Positions 19,792 through 32,000 of a stretch of DNA of 64,000 nt are shown piece by piece. Numbering within the stretch: the first letter of the stretch is position 1; every line of letters starts with the position of its first letter. The notes under the pieces were generated by a model, which saw only the letters and a list, made by a program, of their open reading frames with translations, did no database searches and was not told the origin of the DNA. This stretch comes from Chondrosia reniformis (lineage: Eukaryota > Porifera > Demospongiae > Chondrillida > Chondrillidae). The stretch is from contig OX359194.1 of the NCBI GenBank assembly GCA_947172415.1, positions 4,216,001 through 4,280,000 on the forward strand. Direction: 5' to 3'. A program made the position numbers and the translations under genes.

Positions 19792-22700
19792 TGCAACTTT
19801 TAGGCAAAGCAAAAGATGCCTGTCTCCGAAAGAAACCTGGAGATTTCTCTGGAAGAAAACCCTGTGGGGCAGTGCGGTTCAACCATGTTGATACGGCACT
19901 GCTTCAGGAGGCCAATGATTGGGTGGAGAAAGAGTGGCAGGAAGGCCCTAGGTCGGCCTGGCACCTGAACTGCTTGGTCTACTCTGTTGCTATGGCTGTG
20001 AGGGGAAAAACAACCAACGAATCGCAGCCATGCAACCAGGGAAGGAAATCAGATAATCAGAAGGGAAGTAAGAGACAGGAAGGTCACATAAGTGACAGGA
20101 AGGCCAAGGGCCTTAGGTTTAGAAGACTGCTTGCCTGGTTGGATGTGGAAATAGCGCGTCAACAGAATAATAATCCTATGACCAAACGCCAGAAAGTACT
20201 CCGAAGAAAGCTTAGGAGGGAGTTCCATTCATTAAACCTGAATGTGCTGATCAGAGCTCGGGAACAGACATTGGGGAAACTCAGGGTCTGGACCCTACAA
20301 GAGCGAAGATCAGCTGAACGCAGGAAATTCCAGGAACAAAACCACCTTTGGAATACCCAAAGGAAGTTCCGGATGAATGGCAATGTTCCAACCTCCAATG
20401 AAGCTCCCTCAATTGAGGTAGTAAGAGACTTTTGGACAAAGATTGTAGGTACTGTTGGTAAGGTCAACAAAGACGACCCAGGGGTGAAAGAATGGCTAAA
20501 GGAAACCAAAAAGAGGGTGGGTAGAACCTCCTCTGAAGGTCCTGATAGCATTGATGAGACCAAAATGAGGAAGGCCTTGAAAAAGGCAAAAAGCTGGTCT
20601 GCCCCTGGGCCGGATGGCATCCACACTTTTTGGTGGAAAGCACTCCCCTCTGCACAGTCTGCCTTGGCAGATGTACTACGGAGGGTGGTGAGCGGAGATC
20701 TGTCAGTCCCAGACTGGCTTACAAGGGGTCGCACTCTACTCATCCCCAAAAAGGGTGACCCGAAAAGTGCGGCCAACTACCGACCTATTGCGTGTCTCAA
20801 CACAATGTACAAGGCTGTCACAGCATACATTGCGTCAGAACTACTCACTTACACCTACACTAATGATCTTTTGCCTATGGCCCAAAGGGCCATGAGGAAA
20901 GGGAGGTGGGGCTGTGTGGACTGTCTACTGCTGGATCAATCAATCGGTCTAGACGCCAAAATTATGGGTAAGCCACATAGTGTGGCATGGATCGATTATG
21001 AGAAGGCATATGACAGAGTCCCTCACAAGTGGGTGATGAAGGTGCTAAAAACCATCAAGTGCCCAGATTGGATCAGGAGGTCTATAGAGCTCTTCTCCAA
21101 ACACTGGGCTACTGCGCTTGAGTTGAGGACTGCGGGGAAGGTGGTTAGGAGCACCCCTGTTAAATATAACAGGGGACTCTTCCAAGGAGACTCCTTATCG
21201 CCACTCCTCTTTTGTCTGGCCATAGCTCCCATATCCCAAATTCTTAACAGAACCAAGGGATATGCCCTCTGGCATAATGGGGAAAGGAACACCATGTCAC
21301 ACTTGTTGTACATGGATGACCTTAAGATATATGCTGGAGGGCCTGATAAACTCAGGGAAGCCATGGAATGTGTGGAGAAAACCTCAAATGCCATTGGCAT
21401 GAGGTTTGGAGTGAGAAAGTGTGGAACAGCTCACATGCAAAAGGGGAAAGTTCTGGCTGGCCCAGACAACCCTGAACGCAGTGAAGAATCCATAAGGAGC
21501 CTTGAAAAAGGTACTACTTATAAGTACCTAGGGCTAGAACAACTGTTTGAGGTAGATGACAGCAAGGTCAAAGCTTGCTTGATCAACGAATTGAGGAGGA
21601 GACTCCACAAGGTGTGGGGCTCTTCCCTCAATGGTAAGAATGCTGCAGAAGCCTCTAACATGTTGTGTGCCTCTCTATTGAGATACTCTTACCCAGTTTT
21701 GAAGTGGACTCAAAGTGAGCTTCCAAAACTGGACCGAATGGTGAGAAAGATCATGAGAAAGTACCAGTGTCATCACTATAACTCTGCCATTGAAAGAGTG
21801 AATTTGCCTCGCTCTCAAAGTGGTAGAGGGCTCTGTAGTTTTCCTTTGGATCACGACAGGGCTGTTGTGAATCTGGCAAGATACCTCCATACTGCCAATG
21901 ATCCACTCATAGCTGTGGTGGTTAAACACCAAAAGTGGCTAGAGTGCTCAAAGCAGAGGAGGACTGTCTTGAAAGAAGCCAGATTGATACTGAGAAGCCA
22001 CGGAATAGAACTAGAACCGGAAATGTGGCTGAAGACAGATCCCTCACAAAATAGTGTAAGAGAATGGAGGAGAGTGGCACGTGAGCTCCGGGAGGCTCAG
22101 ACTGAAAAGTTAAAAAGTAACCTAGCCGAAAAGTCTCACCAGGGCTCATACCACAGACAAGTCACAAATAGGGAGTCTTATGTGTGGCTTTCTGAGGGGA
22201 GACTCAGACCTCAAACTGAGGCTCTGATTCTCGCAGCCCAAGATGATGTGCTGCACACTAGGTGGTACCAAAATAGGATTCTGAAGAATTCTAGCCTCCT
22301 AATGTGCAGAGAATGTGGCAAGGCTATGGAAACGGTCAAACACATACTAAACATGTGTGAGCCCAAGGGATTTTCTCTCTACAAAGAGAGACATGACCGG
22401 GCAATACTGATAGTGTTGTGGAGACTGTTGAAAGAATATGGATTCAGGCAGGAAGAGCCCTGGTACAAACTAGAAGCAAAACCAGTCTATGAGAATAGGT
22501 CTGTCAAAATCTTGTGGGATCCTAGTATCCCTACAGATGATGAAATGACAGAAAGAAGGCCAGACTTAGTGGTTGAGGATCGGCTAAGTAAGTCCATCTT
22601 CATTATTGAGATGTCAGTTCCTACTGACAGCAATATTAATGGAAGATGGCAAGAGAAGTTCCAAAAGTACCAGAAGCTGGCAGCTGATATGAGGAAACAA

Positions 22701-22907
22701 TTTAGGGGCTACCGAATTAAGGTAGTCCCGATGATAATTGGTGCTTTGGGGACAGTGGACACGCTCCTGGAAGACCTTAGGGGAATTCCAAAGCTGTCAA
22801 AAAGTGCAGTAGAAGTGATGAGAGCCATGCAGAGAACTGTTCTCTGTTCGGCTGTGAGGATATTGAGGCGACATCTATCTGTTGAGGGATTGGGGCCTGG
22901 ACGATAA
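19791..22907 (+). CDS. LINE ORF2: reverse transcriptase with restriction-like endonuclease
   Basis: An intact protein of 1038 residues. The first 200 or so residues are basic and lack the C2H2 fingers typical of single-ORF R2 proteins. RT fingers begin at about 270 (SWSAPGPDGIHTFWWK, RPIACLNTMYK). Palm motif A is IDYEKAYDRVPH with Asp402, followed by GLFQGDSLSPLLFCL, and motif C is YMDD (507-510). The C-terminal part has a CCHC knuckle (Cys839, Cys842, His851, Cys856) and the restriction-like endonuclease signature RRPD (Asp925), then IIEMSVPTDSN and VVPMIIGALG. In this LINE group the endonuclease nicks the target and the RT primes first-strand synthesis there. The start at 19791 shares its A with the ORF1 stop. 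No disabling change is visible. Confidence 0.93.
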   Translation: MQLLGKAKDACLRKKPGDFSGRKPCGAVRFNHVDTALLQEANDWVEKEWQEGPRSAWHLNCLVYSVAMAVRGKTTNESQPCNQGRKSDNQKGSKRQEGHISDRKAKGLRFRRLLAWLDVEIARQQNNNPMTKRQKVLRRKLRREFHSLNLNVLIRAREQTLGKLRVWTLQERRSAERRKFQEQNHLWNTQRKFRMNGNVPTSNEAPSIEVVRDFWTKIVGTVGKVNKDDPGVKEWLKETKKRVGRTSSEGPDSIDETKMRKALKKAKSWSAPGPDGIHTFWWKALPSAQSALADVLRRVVSGDLSVPDWLTRGRTLLIPKKGDPKSAANYRPIACLNTMYKAVTAYIASELLTYTYTNDLLPMAQRAMRKGRWGCVDCLLLDQSIGLDAKIMGKPHSVAWIDYEKAYDRVPHKWVMKVLKTIKCPDWIRRSIELFSKHWATALELRTAGKVVRSTPVKYNRGLFQGDSLSPLLFCLAIAPISQILNRTKGYALWHNGERNTMSHLLYMDDLKIYAGGPDKLREAMECVEKTSNAIGMRFGVRKCGTAHMQKGKVLAGPDNPERSEESIRSLEKGTTYKYLGLEQLFEVDDSKVKACLINELRRRLHKVWGSSLNGKNAAEASNMLCASLLRYSYPVLKWTQSELPKLDRMVRKIMRKYQCHHYNSAIERVNLPRSQSGRGLCSFPLDHDRAVVNLARYLHTANDPLIAVVVKHQKWLECSKQRRTVLKEARLILRSHGIELEPEMWLKTDPSQNSVREWRRVARELREAQTEKLKSNLAEKSHQGSYHRQVTNRESYVWLSEGRLRPQTEALILAAQDDVLHTRWYQNRILKNSSLLMCRECGKAMETVKHILNMCEPKGFSLYKERHDRAILIVLWRLLKEYGFRQEEPWYKLEAKPVYENRSVKILWDPSIPTDDEMTERRPDLVVEDRLSKSIFIIEMSVPTDSNINGRWQEKFQKYQKLAADMRKQFRGYRIKVVPMIIGALGTVDTLLEDLRGIPKLSKSAVEVMRAMQRTVLCSAVRILRRHLSVEGLGPGR

Positions 22908-23171
22908 GTAGTCCTGTCCCAGTCCTTGCCTGTCGACCTCTGGAAAGCAGTGGTGGATTGGTGTATGGAGGTACTCCCTCCTATTATGACAGTCAACTTT
23001 GGCCCGACGTGCACCCGTCTGCTGCTGTCGGAAGGAGGAAAAGCCGAGGCTTCTGGCTAAAAACCCAAAGAAAGGAAAACATAACTGACTGAGGGTTGTC
23101 CAAGCCAGATACTCCTTGCCTTAGTACACTAAGGCAAGAAGTAACAAGGTTCTCCGTTAAGGCTTTTGTTT

Positions 23172-23488
23172 TACAACTAGTTCATATAATTACTTAAAAC
23201 TAGTACATTCAACTGGTATATACAATTAGTAAATACAGATTGTTACTACTACCTACACCTAGAAACTACAACTAGTTCATACAACTATTACATATAACTA
23301 GTACATGCAACTACTTATTAGTACATACAACTAGTACATACAATTAGTAACTCCAACTAGTAAATATAACTACTACATACAGCTAGTAAAAACAGCTATT
23401 ACATACAACTAGTAAATACAACTAGTACATACACCTAGTACCTAAAACTAGTTCATACAACTAGTTCATATAACTAGTACATGCAACT
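23172..23488 (+). repeat. 317-bp direct repeat, right of LINE (candidate TSD)
   Basis: Copy of 18499-18815, in direct orientation, starting at the LINE's 3' end. Beyond 23488 the sequence (AATGACTAGTACATTCC) is ordinary satellite with no counterpart at the left. Confidence 0.85.
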
Positions 23489-23785
23489 AATGACTAGTAC
23501 ATTCCACTACTACATACAATTAGTACATACAACAAGGAAATACATCTAGTGCATACAACTAGTTCTTATAACTAATGCATAAACTACATACTAGAACACC
23601 TATACAACAAGTTCATACAAGTAGTACATAAAACTAGTGCATTCAACTAGTGCATAGAACTAGTACATACAACTAGTACATTCAAGAGTACATACAAGTA
23701 GTACATACAACTAGTTACTACTACATACAACTAATACATACAACTAGTAACTACAAATGGTAATTAAAATTAGTAGATACAAAAA
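23489..23785 (+). repeat. 13-bp satellite, forward orientation
   Basis: Satellite up to the tail cassette. Its last units (AATTAAAATTAGTAGATACA) recur directly before the second tail cassette at 40415. Confidence 0.9.
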
Positions 23786-24158
23786 CAAGGAGTTCGAGTT
23801 TAAGAAACTCGTGGGGCCCTAGGCGACCCTGAGTAAACTTGAAATACTTGACTGGTTCTCATGGATATCTGGTAAATTGATTTCAGATTGACTCTTGTTG
23901 GCCGTCAATTTTTGCACAAGCTTTATGTTACATTGTTTTAGTTAGGATGGTTTTAAGTCCATTTTGTTTGTTCAATGTTCTACCCAAAGGAAGAGAAAGC
24001 TAGAAAACGAAAGCTACCCGAGCATCCGCCATTGTTTAACAGATATATAAATGTATGTATTTACAAAACTACAAACAGGAAGCCATACGTTAACATAATT
24101 TCCGAAAACAATATAGGGGCCCTTGCGGCGTCCCAATTAGAGACAACTAGAAAATACA
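23786..24158 (+). repeat. satellite junction cassette (tail plus head), complete copy
   Basis: Begins with a palindrome-ended block (CAAGGAGTTCGAGTTT, inverted as AAACTTGAAATACTTG, ending 23850) around CTCGTGGGGCCC. About 210 bp of unique sequence follows, and then the head part (24059-24152), after which the satellite restarts. The first half recurs at 40415-40627 and the second half at 15238-15329. So the same borders flank separate satellite blocks. Confidence 0.75.
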
Positions 24159-24163
24159 ACTAG
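23975..24163 (+). other. short open frame in the junction cassette
   Basis: 62 codons from an ATT-TTG context, encoding a fairly normal-looking sequence (KRKLPEHPPLFNRYINVCIY, then IGALAASQLETTR) that stops just inside the satellite. The related head copy at 15238 has a 10-bp deletion that breaks this frame. I do not recognise the protein. It could be a captured gene fragment or chance. No promoter or partner exon was seen. Confidence 0.25.
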
Positions 24164-25267
24164 CACATACAAATAGTACATACAACTAGTACATACAACT
24201 AGTATATACAACTAGATCATATAACTAGTACATACAGCTAGTATATACTTACTGTTAGCGCATATAAATAGTACATACAACTAGTACATATAACTAGTAT
24301 ATTCAACAATTTCACACAACTAGTAAATTCAACTAGTGAATATAACTAGTTACTAGTACATACAACTAGTGCATACAACTAGTACATATAACTAGTACAT
24401 ATACCTAGTGCATACAACTAGTACATATAACTAGTACATATAGCTAGCACATACAATGAGTACATATAACTAGTACATACATCAATTTCACACAACTAGT
24501 ACATAAAACTAATATATACATGGTACTAGTACATACAACTAGTACATACATCTAGGTACTAGTACATACAACTAGTACATATAACTAATACATACAACAA
24601 TTTCACACAACTAGCACATAAAACTAGTACATATTATTACATACAACTAGTACATACAACTAGTACATACAATTAGTAAATACAGATTGTTACTAATACA
24701 TACACCTGGTACATACAACTAGTTCATACAACTGTTATATATAACCAGTACATGCAACTACTTACTAGTACTTACAACTAGTACGTACAATTAGGACATA
24801 CAACTACTACATACAACAAGTAGATACAACTAGTCCCTACAACTAGTAAATACAGATTGTTCCTAGTTCTTACACCTAGTATATACATCTGGTAGATACA
24901 ATTATTACATACAACCAGAACATACAACTTTTACATTAATCTAGTAACTACAACTACCAAATATAACTAGTATATAAAATTATGCACAACTATAACATAC
25001 CAGTAGTACCTATAACTACTTACAACTAGTACATACATCTAGTATAAAAAACTAGTACATAGAACTAGTTACTGCTACATACAACTAGTACATACAACTA
25101 GTAACTACAACTAGTAAATATAAGCAATACATACAACAATTACACACAATTAGTACATACAATTAGTTCATATAAATAGTACATAAAACTAGTAAATACA
25201 ACAAGTAAATACATCTAGTTACTAGTACATACGAAAAATACACACAACTAGGACAAACAACTAGTAT
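24159..25267 (+). repeat. 13-bp satellite, forward orientation
   Basis: Starts after the head cassette. From about 24655 to 25100 it carries a higher-order block repeated at 27560-28110 and 30290-30690. Confidence 0.95.
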
Positions 25268-25514
25268 TAGAGAAAAATAAAAATTTTCTACAAAAATAGT
25301 TAAGATGTAGGGATGGCACAAAAAGCACATAAACAAGAAAGGGATGTTACACAGTGAAGCATTAGCTATATATGCATGAATTATACAACACCCTTGCTTG
25401 TAGGATTCATGCCTAGCTAATGCTTCACTGTGTAACATCCCTTTCTTGTTTATGTGCTTTTTGTGCCATCCCTACATCTTCACTACTTCTGTAGAAAATT
25501 TTTATTTTTCTCTA
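25268..25514. repeat. long hairpin: 100-bp inverted arms
   Basis: The left arm 25268-25367 and right arm 25415-25514 are reverse complements with very few mismatches, separated by a 47-bp loop that itself shows partial pairing (GCATGAAT against ATTCATGC). It interrupts the satellite. The transcript from either strand would be a long double-stranded hairpin. It may be a foldback element. Confidence 0.9.
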
Positions 25515-26027
25515 GTTTCTGTTCTTTTTATGGAGTATAAGCTAGGAATTCGATTGTATTTAAACCCATTTTGATTTTGCAATCTTCGACTGAATATGAC
25601 GTCATTAAAATGGAGATTTATTGAGGTCTTGACTCTGGGGCCATGAAAACTGTCATACTCAATAATAGCGCTATCGCTCTCGCTTCTGCAAAAGAATACA
25701 GCTCTGGAAAATTTGCAATCGTTTCGTTTAACCATTAGTCCAAAAGCTTATATAGTTTTTAGTTATGGCTGACGAAGAAGCAGAAGAATGAGAATAAGAA
25801 GAAGAATATGAAGAAGACGAAAATGGGAATTTTTAAAGTTTATATTCGCCTGCCTTTAAGGTCTATTTAGAGTATGTATATTGTATATTTGGTTGTACAT
25901 AACCTTGTTTTGTCGATTTTCGGCCTATTTCGGGATTTTGCTCCTATACCGATGTATGGGGAAAACGAAAAAACCACGTCATCCCTACATAGGGAGTACT
26001 ACCGTACTCCCTGATATTCTGAGGGTT
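25515..26027. other. unique insert beside the hairpin
   Basis: Non-satellite DNA with an A/G-rich patch (about 25775-25830) and a small hairpin GGGAGTAC-TACC-GTACTCCC (25991-26010). An open minus frame at 25502-25735 has no recognisable domain. The hairpin at 25268 and this stretch may be one insertion. Confidence 0.5.
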
Positions 26028-29000
26028 ACTAGTACATACAACTAGTACATACAATTAGTACATACACTAATCCATAGAGCTAGTACATACAATTAGTACA
26101 TAGAACTTATACATACAACTATATACTACTTACAACTAATACATAAAACTAGATACTAGTACATCCAACTTGTACATACAACTAGTATATGAAACTAGCA
26201 ACTACAACTAGTAAATATAACTAGTACATACAAACATTGCACACAACTAGTACATACAAGTAGTACATATAACCACATTCAACTAGTTCAAACAGCGAAT
26301 ACATAAAACTATATAGTAAAAACAATTAGTACATAAAACTAGTCCATATAATACATAAAAAAATTAAAATACAGCTAGTACTTACAACTAGTATATAAAT
26401 ACAGATTGCCACTCCTTCATACGCCTAGTACATAGAGCTAATACATGCAACTAGTACATACAACTAGTAAATACAACTAACTACAAGTATATACTACTAG
26501 TACATAAAATTTGTACATTCAACTAGTACATACATCTAGTTCATACAACTAGTACATATAACTATTGCATCCACTACTTACTAGAACACATATACAACAA
26601 GTACATACAACAAGTACATACATCTAGGTACTAGTACATACGAAAAATACACACAACTAGTACATACAAGTAGTACATATAACGCCATACAACTAGTATA
26701 TTCTGATAGTTACTAGTACATACAACTAGTATATACAATTAGTACATACACTAGTCCCTACAACTAGTACATAGAACTAGTACATACAAATAGTACATAC
26801 AGCTCGTATATAAAACTAGGACATAGACTATTTTTTACAACTAGTACATACAACTAGTTACTAGTACACACAACTAGTACATACAAAAAGTATATACAAC
26901 TAATATATATAACTAGTACATGCAGCTATTACATACAACAAGTACATATAACTAGTACATGCAACTACTTACAAGTACAAAAAACTAGAACATACAATAA
27001 TGACATACAACTAGTACATATAACAATTACATACAACAATTAAACACAACAAGTACATACAACTAGTACATATAACTAGTACAGGCAACCATTTACTAGT
27101 ACATACAACTAATATATACAATTAGTACATACAACTAGTATATACAGCTAGTACATACAATTAGTCTATAAAATTAGTAAATACATCAATTTCCTGCAAC
27201 AAGTACTAAAAACTAATACAGAGAACTAGTTCATACAACTAGTACATGCAACAAGTTACTAGTACATATATACAACTAATACATACAACTAGTACATACA
27301 ACTAGTACATATAACTAGTATATACAGCTAGTACATACAACTAGTACTTATAACTATTAAATACATCAATTTCCTGCAACTAGTACTTAAAGCTAATAGA
27401 GAGAACTAGTTCATACAACTAGTACATACAACTAGTTACTCGTACATATATACAACTAATACATACAACTAGTACATACAACTCGTACATACAACTAGTA
27501 CATATAACTAATACATACAACCACTTTACACAACTAGCCATAAAACTAGTACATATTATTACATACAACTAGTACATACAACTAGTACATACAATTAGTA
27601 AATACAGATTGTTACTAGTACATACACCTGGTACATACAACTAGTTCATAAAACTGTTACATATAACCAGTACATGCAACTACCTACTAGTACTTACAAC
27701 TAGTACGTACAATTAGGACATACAACTACTACATACAACAAGTAGATACAACTAGTCCCTACAACTAGTAATTACACATTGTTCCTAGTTCTTACACCTA
27801 GTATATACATCTGGTACATACAATTATAACATACAACCAGAATATACAACTTTTACATTAATCTAGTAACTACAACTACTAAATATAACTAGTATATAAA
27901 ATTACACACAACTATAACATACCAGTAGTACCTATAACTACTTACAACTAGTACATACATCTAGTATAAAAAACTAGTACATAGAACGAGTACATACAAC
28001 CAGTACATACAACTACTTACTAGTATATACAATTAGTACAGACAACTTGTACAAATGACTAGTTACTGCTACATACAACTAGTACATACAACTAGTAACT
28101 ACAACTAGTAAATATAAGTAATACATACAACAATTACACACAATTAGTACATACAATTAGTTCATATAACTAGTACATAAAACTAGTAACTACAACAAGT
28201 AAATACATCTAGTTACTAGTACATACGAAAAATACACACAACTAGTACATACAAGTAATACATATAACTATATACAACTAGTTCAAACAACTAGTACATA
28301 CAACTATTATATACTGATAGTTACTAGTACATACAACTAGTTCATACAATTAGTACATACACTAGTCCATAGAGCTAGTACATGCAATTAGTACATAGAA
28401 CTTATACATACAACTATATACTACTTACAAGTAATATATACATCTAGATACTAGTAAATAAAACTTGTACATACAATTAGTATATACAACTAATTAATAC
28501 ATCTAGATACTAGTACATCCAACTTGTACATACAACTAGTATATGAAACTAGTAACTACAACTAGTAAATATAACTAGTACATACAAACATTGCACACAA
28601 CTAGTACATACAAGTACTACATTCAACTAGTTCAAACAGTGAATACATATAACTAGTAAAAACAATTAGTACATAAAACTAGTCCATATAACTACATACA
28701 AATTTTAAATGCAGCTAGTACTTACAATTAGTATATAAATACAGATTGGCACTCCTTCATACACCTAGCACATAGAGCTAATACATACAACTAGTACATA
28801 CAACTAGTAAATACAACTAACTACTTGTACATACTACTAGTACAAAAAATTTGTACATTTAACTAGTACATACATCTAGTTCATACAACTAGTACATATA
28901 ACTAGTGCATCCACTACTTACTAGAACACATATACAACAAGTACATACAACTAGCACATACAAGTAGAACATTCAACAAGTACATACAACAAGTACATAC

Positions 29001-32000
29001 ATCTAGTTACAAGTACAAACGAAAAATACACACAACTAGTACATACAAGTAGTACATATAACTGCACACAACTAATTCAAACAACTGTTACATACAACTA
29101 GTATATTATAATAGTTACTAGTATATACAACTAGTATATACAATTAGTACATACACTAGTCCCTACAGCTAGTACATACACTTAGTATATATAACTAGTA
29201 CATACAACTACTTACTAGAACATATATACAACTACTACATAGAACTAGTACATAGAACTAGTGCATACAAATAGTACATACAGGTCGTATATAAAACTAG
29301 GACATAGAACTATTTTATACAACTAGTACATACAACTAGTTACTAGTATATACAACTAGTACATACAAAAGGTACCTACAACTAATATATATAACTAGTA
29401 CATACAGCTATTACATACAACAAGTACATATAACTAGTATATGCAACTATTTACTAGGACATACAACTAGTATATACAATTAGTACATAAAACTAGTACA
29501 TACAACTAGTACATACAACTAGTACATACAATTACTATACACATTTAGTTATTAGTACATTCAACTGCTACATAAAACTAGTAGCTACAAATTTAACTAG
29601 TATACAAAAAATCCACACAACTTGTACATACAAGTAGTTTATATAACTACATACAACTAGTACACGCAGCTAGTACATACAACTAGTTACCAGTACATAC
29701 AACTATTATATACAACTAGTGCATATAACTAGTACATACAGCTATTTCATACAACTAATACATACAACTAGGACCTATAACTAGTATATACAGCTAGTAC
29801 ATACAATTAGTCCATAAAACTAGTAAATACATCAATTTCCTGCAACTAGTACTTAAAGCTAATACAGAGAACTAGTTCATACAACTAGTACATACAACTA
29901 TTATATACAACTAGTGCATATAACTAGAACATACAGCTATTTCATACAACTAGTACTTAAAACTAGACATACAGCTAGTACCTACAACTAGTACTTATAA
30001 ATAGTACATAAAACAATGTCACACAACTAGTATATACCACTAGTACATATAATTATATATATACAACTAGTACCTACAACTAGTACACAGAATTAGTAAA
30101 TACAGATTATTACTAACGTATACACTAGTACATACAATGAGTTCATACAATTATTACAAATATCCAGTACATGCAACTAATCACTAGTACTTACCACTAC
30201 TACATACAACTAGTACATAAAGTTAGTAAATATAGTTTGTTAATAGTACATACACCTAGTGCATACAACATAGTTCATACAACTGTTACATAAAACCAGT
30301 ACATGCAACTACCTACTAGTACTTACATACAATTAGGACATACAACTACTACATACAACAAGTATATACAACTAGTCCCTACAACTAGTAAATACAGATT
30401 GTTCCTAGTTTTTACACCTAGTATATACATCTGGTACATACAATTATTACATACAACTAGAACATACAACTAGTACATTAATCTAGTAACTACAACTACT
30501 AAATATAACTAGTATATAAAATTACACACAACTATAACATACCAGTAGTACTTATAACTACTTACAACTAGTACATACATCTAGTATAAAAAACTAGTAC
30601 ATAAAACTAGTACATACAACCAGTACATACAACTACTTACTAGTATATACAATTAGTACAGACAACTTGTACAAATAACAAGTTACTGCTACATACAACT
30701 AGTACATACAATTAGTTCATATAACTAGTACATAAAACTAGTAACTACAACAAGTAAATACATCTAGTTACTAGTACATACGAAAAATACACACAACTAG
30801 TACATACAAGTAATACATATAACTATATACAACTAGTTCAAACAACTAGTACATACAACTATTATATTCTGATAGTTACTAGTACATACAACTAGTTCAT
30901 ACAATTAGTACATACACTAGTCCATAGAGCTAGTACATGCAATTAGTACATAGAACTTATACATACAACTACTTACTAGAACATATATACAACTAGTACA
31001 AAGAACTAGTACATAGAACTAGTGAATACAAATAGTACATACAGCTCGTATATAAAACTAGGACATAAAACTATTTTATACAACTAGGACATACAACTAG
31101 TTACTAGTACATACAACTAGTACATACAAAAGGTACCTACAACTAATATATATAACTAGTACATACAGCTATTACATACAACAAGTACATATAACTAGTA
31201 CATGCAACTACTTACAAGTACATACACTTAGAACATACAATTATGACATACAACTAGTACATATAACTAGTACATACAATTACTACACATATTTAGTTAT
31301 TAGTACATTCAACTACTACATAAAACTAATAGCTACAAATTTAACTAGTATACAAAAAATCCACACAACTTGTACATACAAGTAGTATATATAACTACAT
31401 ACAACTAGTACACTCAGCTAGTACATACAACTAGTTACCAGTACATACAACTAGTACATACAACTATTATCTACAACTAGTGCATATAACTAGTACATAC
31501 AGCTATTTCGTACAACTAATACATACAACTAGGACCTATAACTAGTATATACAGCTAGTACATACAATTAGTCCATAAAACTAGTAAATACATCAATTTC
31601 CTGCAACTAGTACTTAAAGCTAATAGAGAGAACTAGTTCATACAACTAGTACATACAACTATTATATACAACTAGTGCATATAACTAGAACATACAGCTA
31701 TTTCATACAACTAGTACATAACACTAGTACATATAACTAGTACATACAGCTAGTACCTACAACTAGTACTTATAAATAGTACATAAAACAATGTCACACA
31801 ACTAGTATATACAACTAGTACATATAATTATTTACATACAACTAGTACCTACAACTAGTACACAGAATTAGTAAATACAGATTATTACTAACGCATACAC
31901 TAGTACATACAACTAGTTCATACAATTATTACAAATATCCAGTACATGCAACTAATTACTAGTACTTACCACTACTACATACAACTAGTACATAAAGTTA

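Larger units (their letters stand above)
18816..23171 (+). mobile_element. full-length two-ORF LINE with restriction-like endonuclease
   Basis: A 4.36-kb non-LTR retrotransposon inserted in the 13-bp satellite. From the left: an HDV-like ribozyme fold at the 5' end, a short leader, ORF1 with Myb-like repeats, ORF2 with reverse transcriptase and a C-terminal Cys-rich plus PD-type endonuclease, and a 3' UTR of about 264 bp (22908-23171). There is no poly-A tail; the end is GGCTTTTGTT. The domain order fits the R2/NeSL/R4 group of LINEs. Both ORFs are open, so the copy may be young or active. Confidence 0.92.

Noticed and set aside
20159..20776. 205-codon minus frame opposite the LINE RT
   Set aside because: Shadow of ORF2, which has clear RT motifs on the plus strand.
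25775..25830. Acidic short frame MADEEAEE
   Set aside because: Stops after nine codons; an A/G-rich patch with no conserved continuation.
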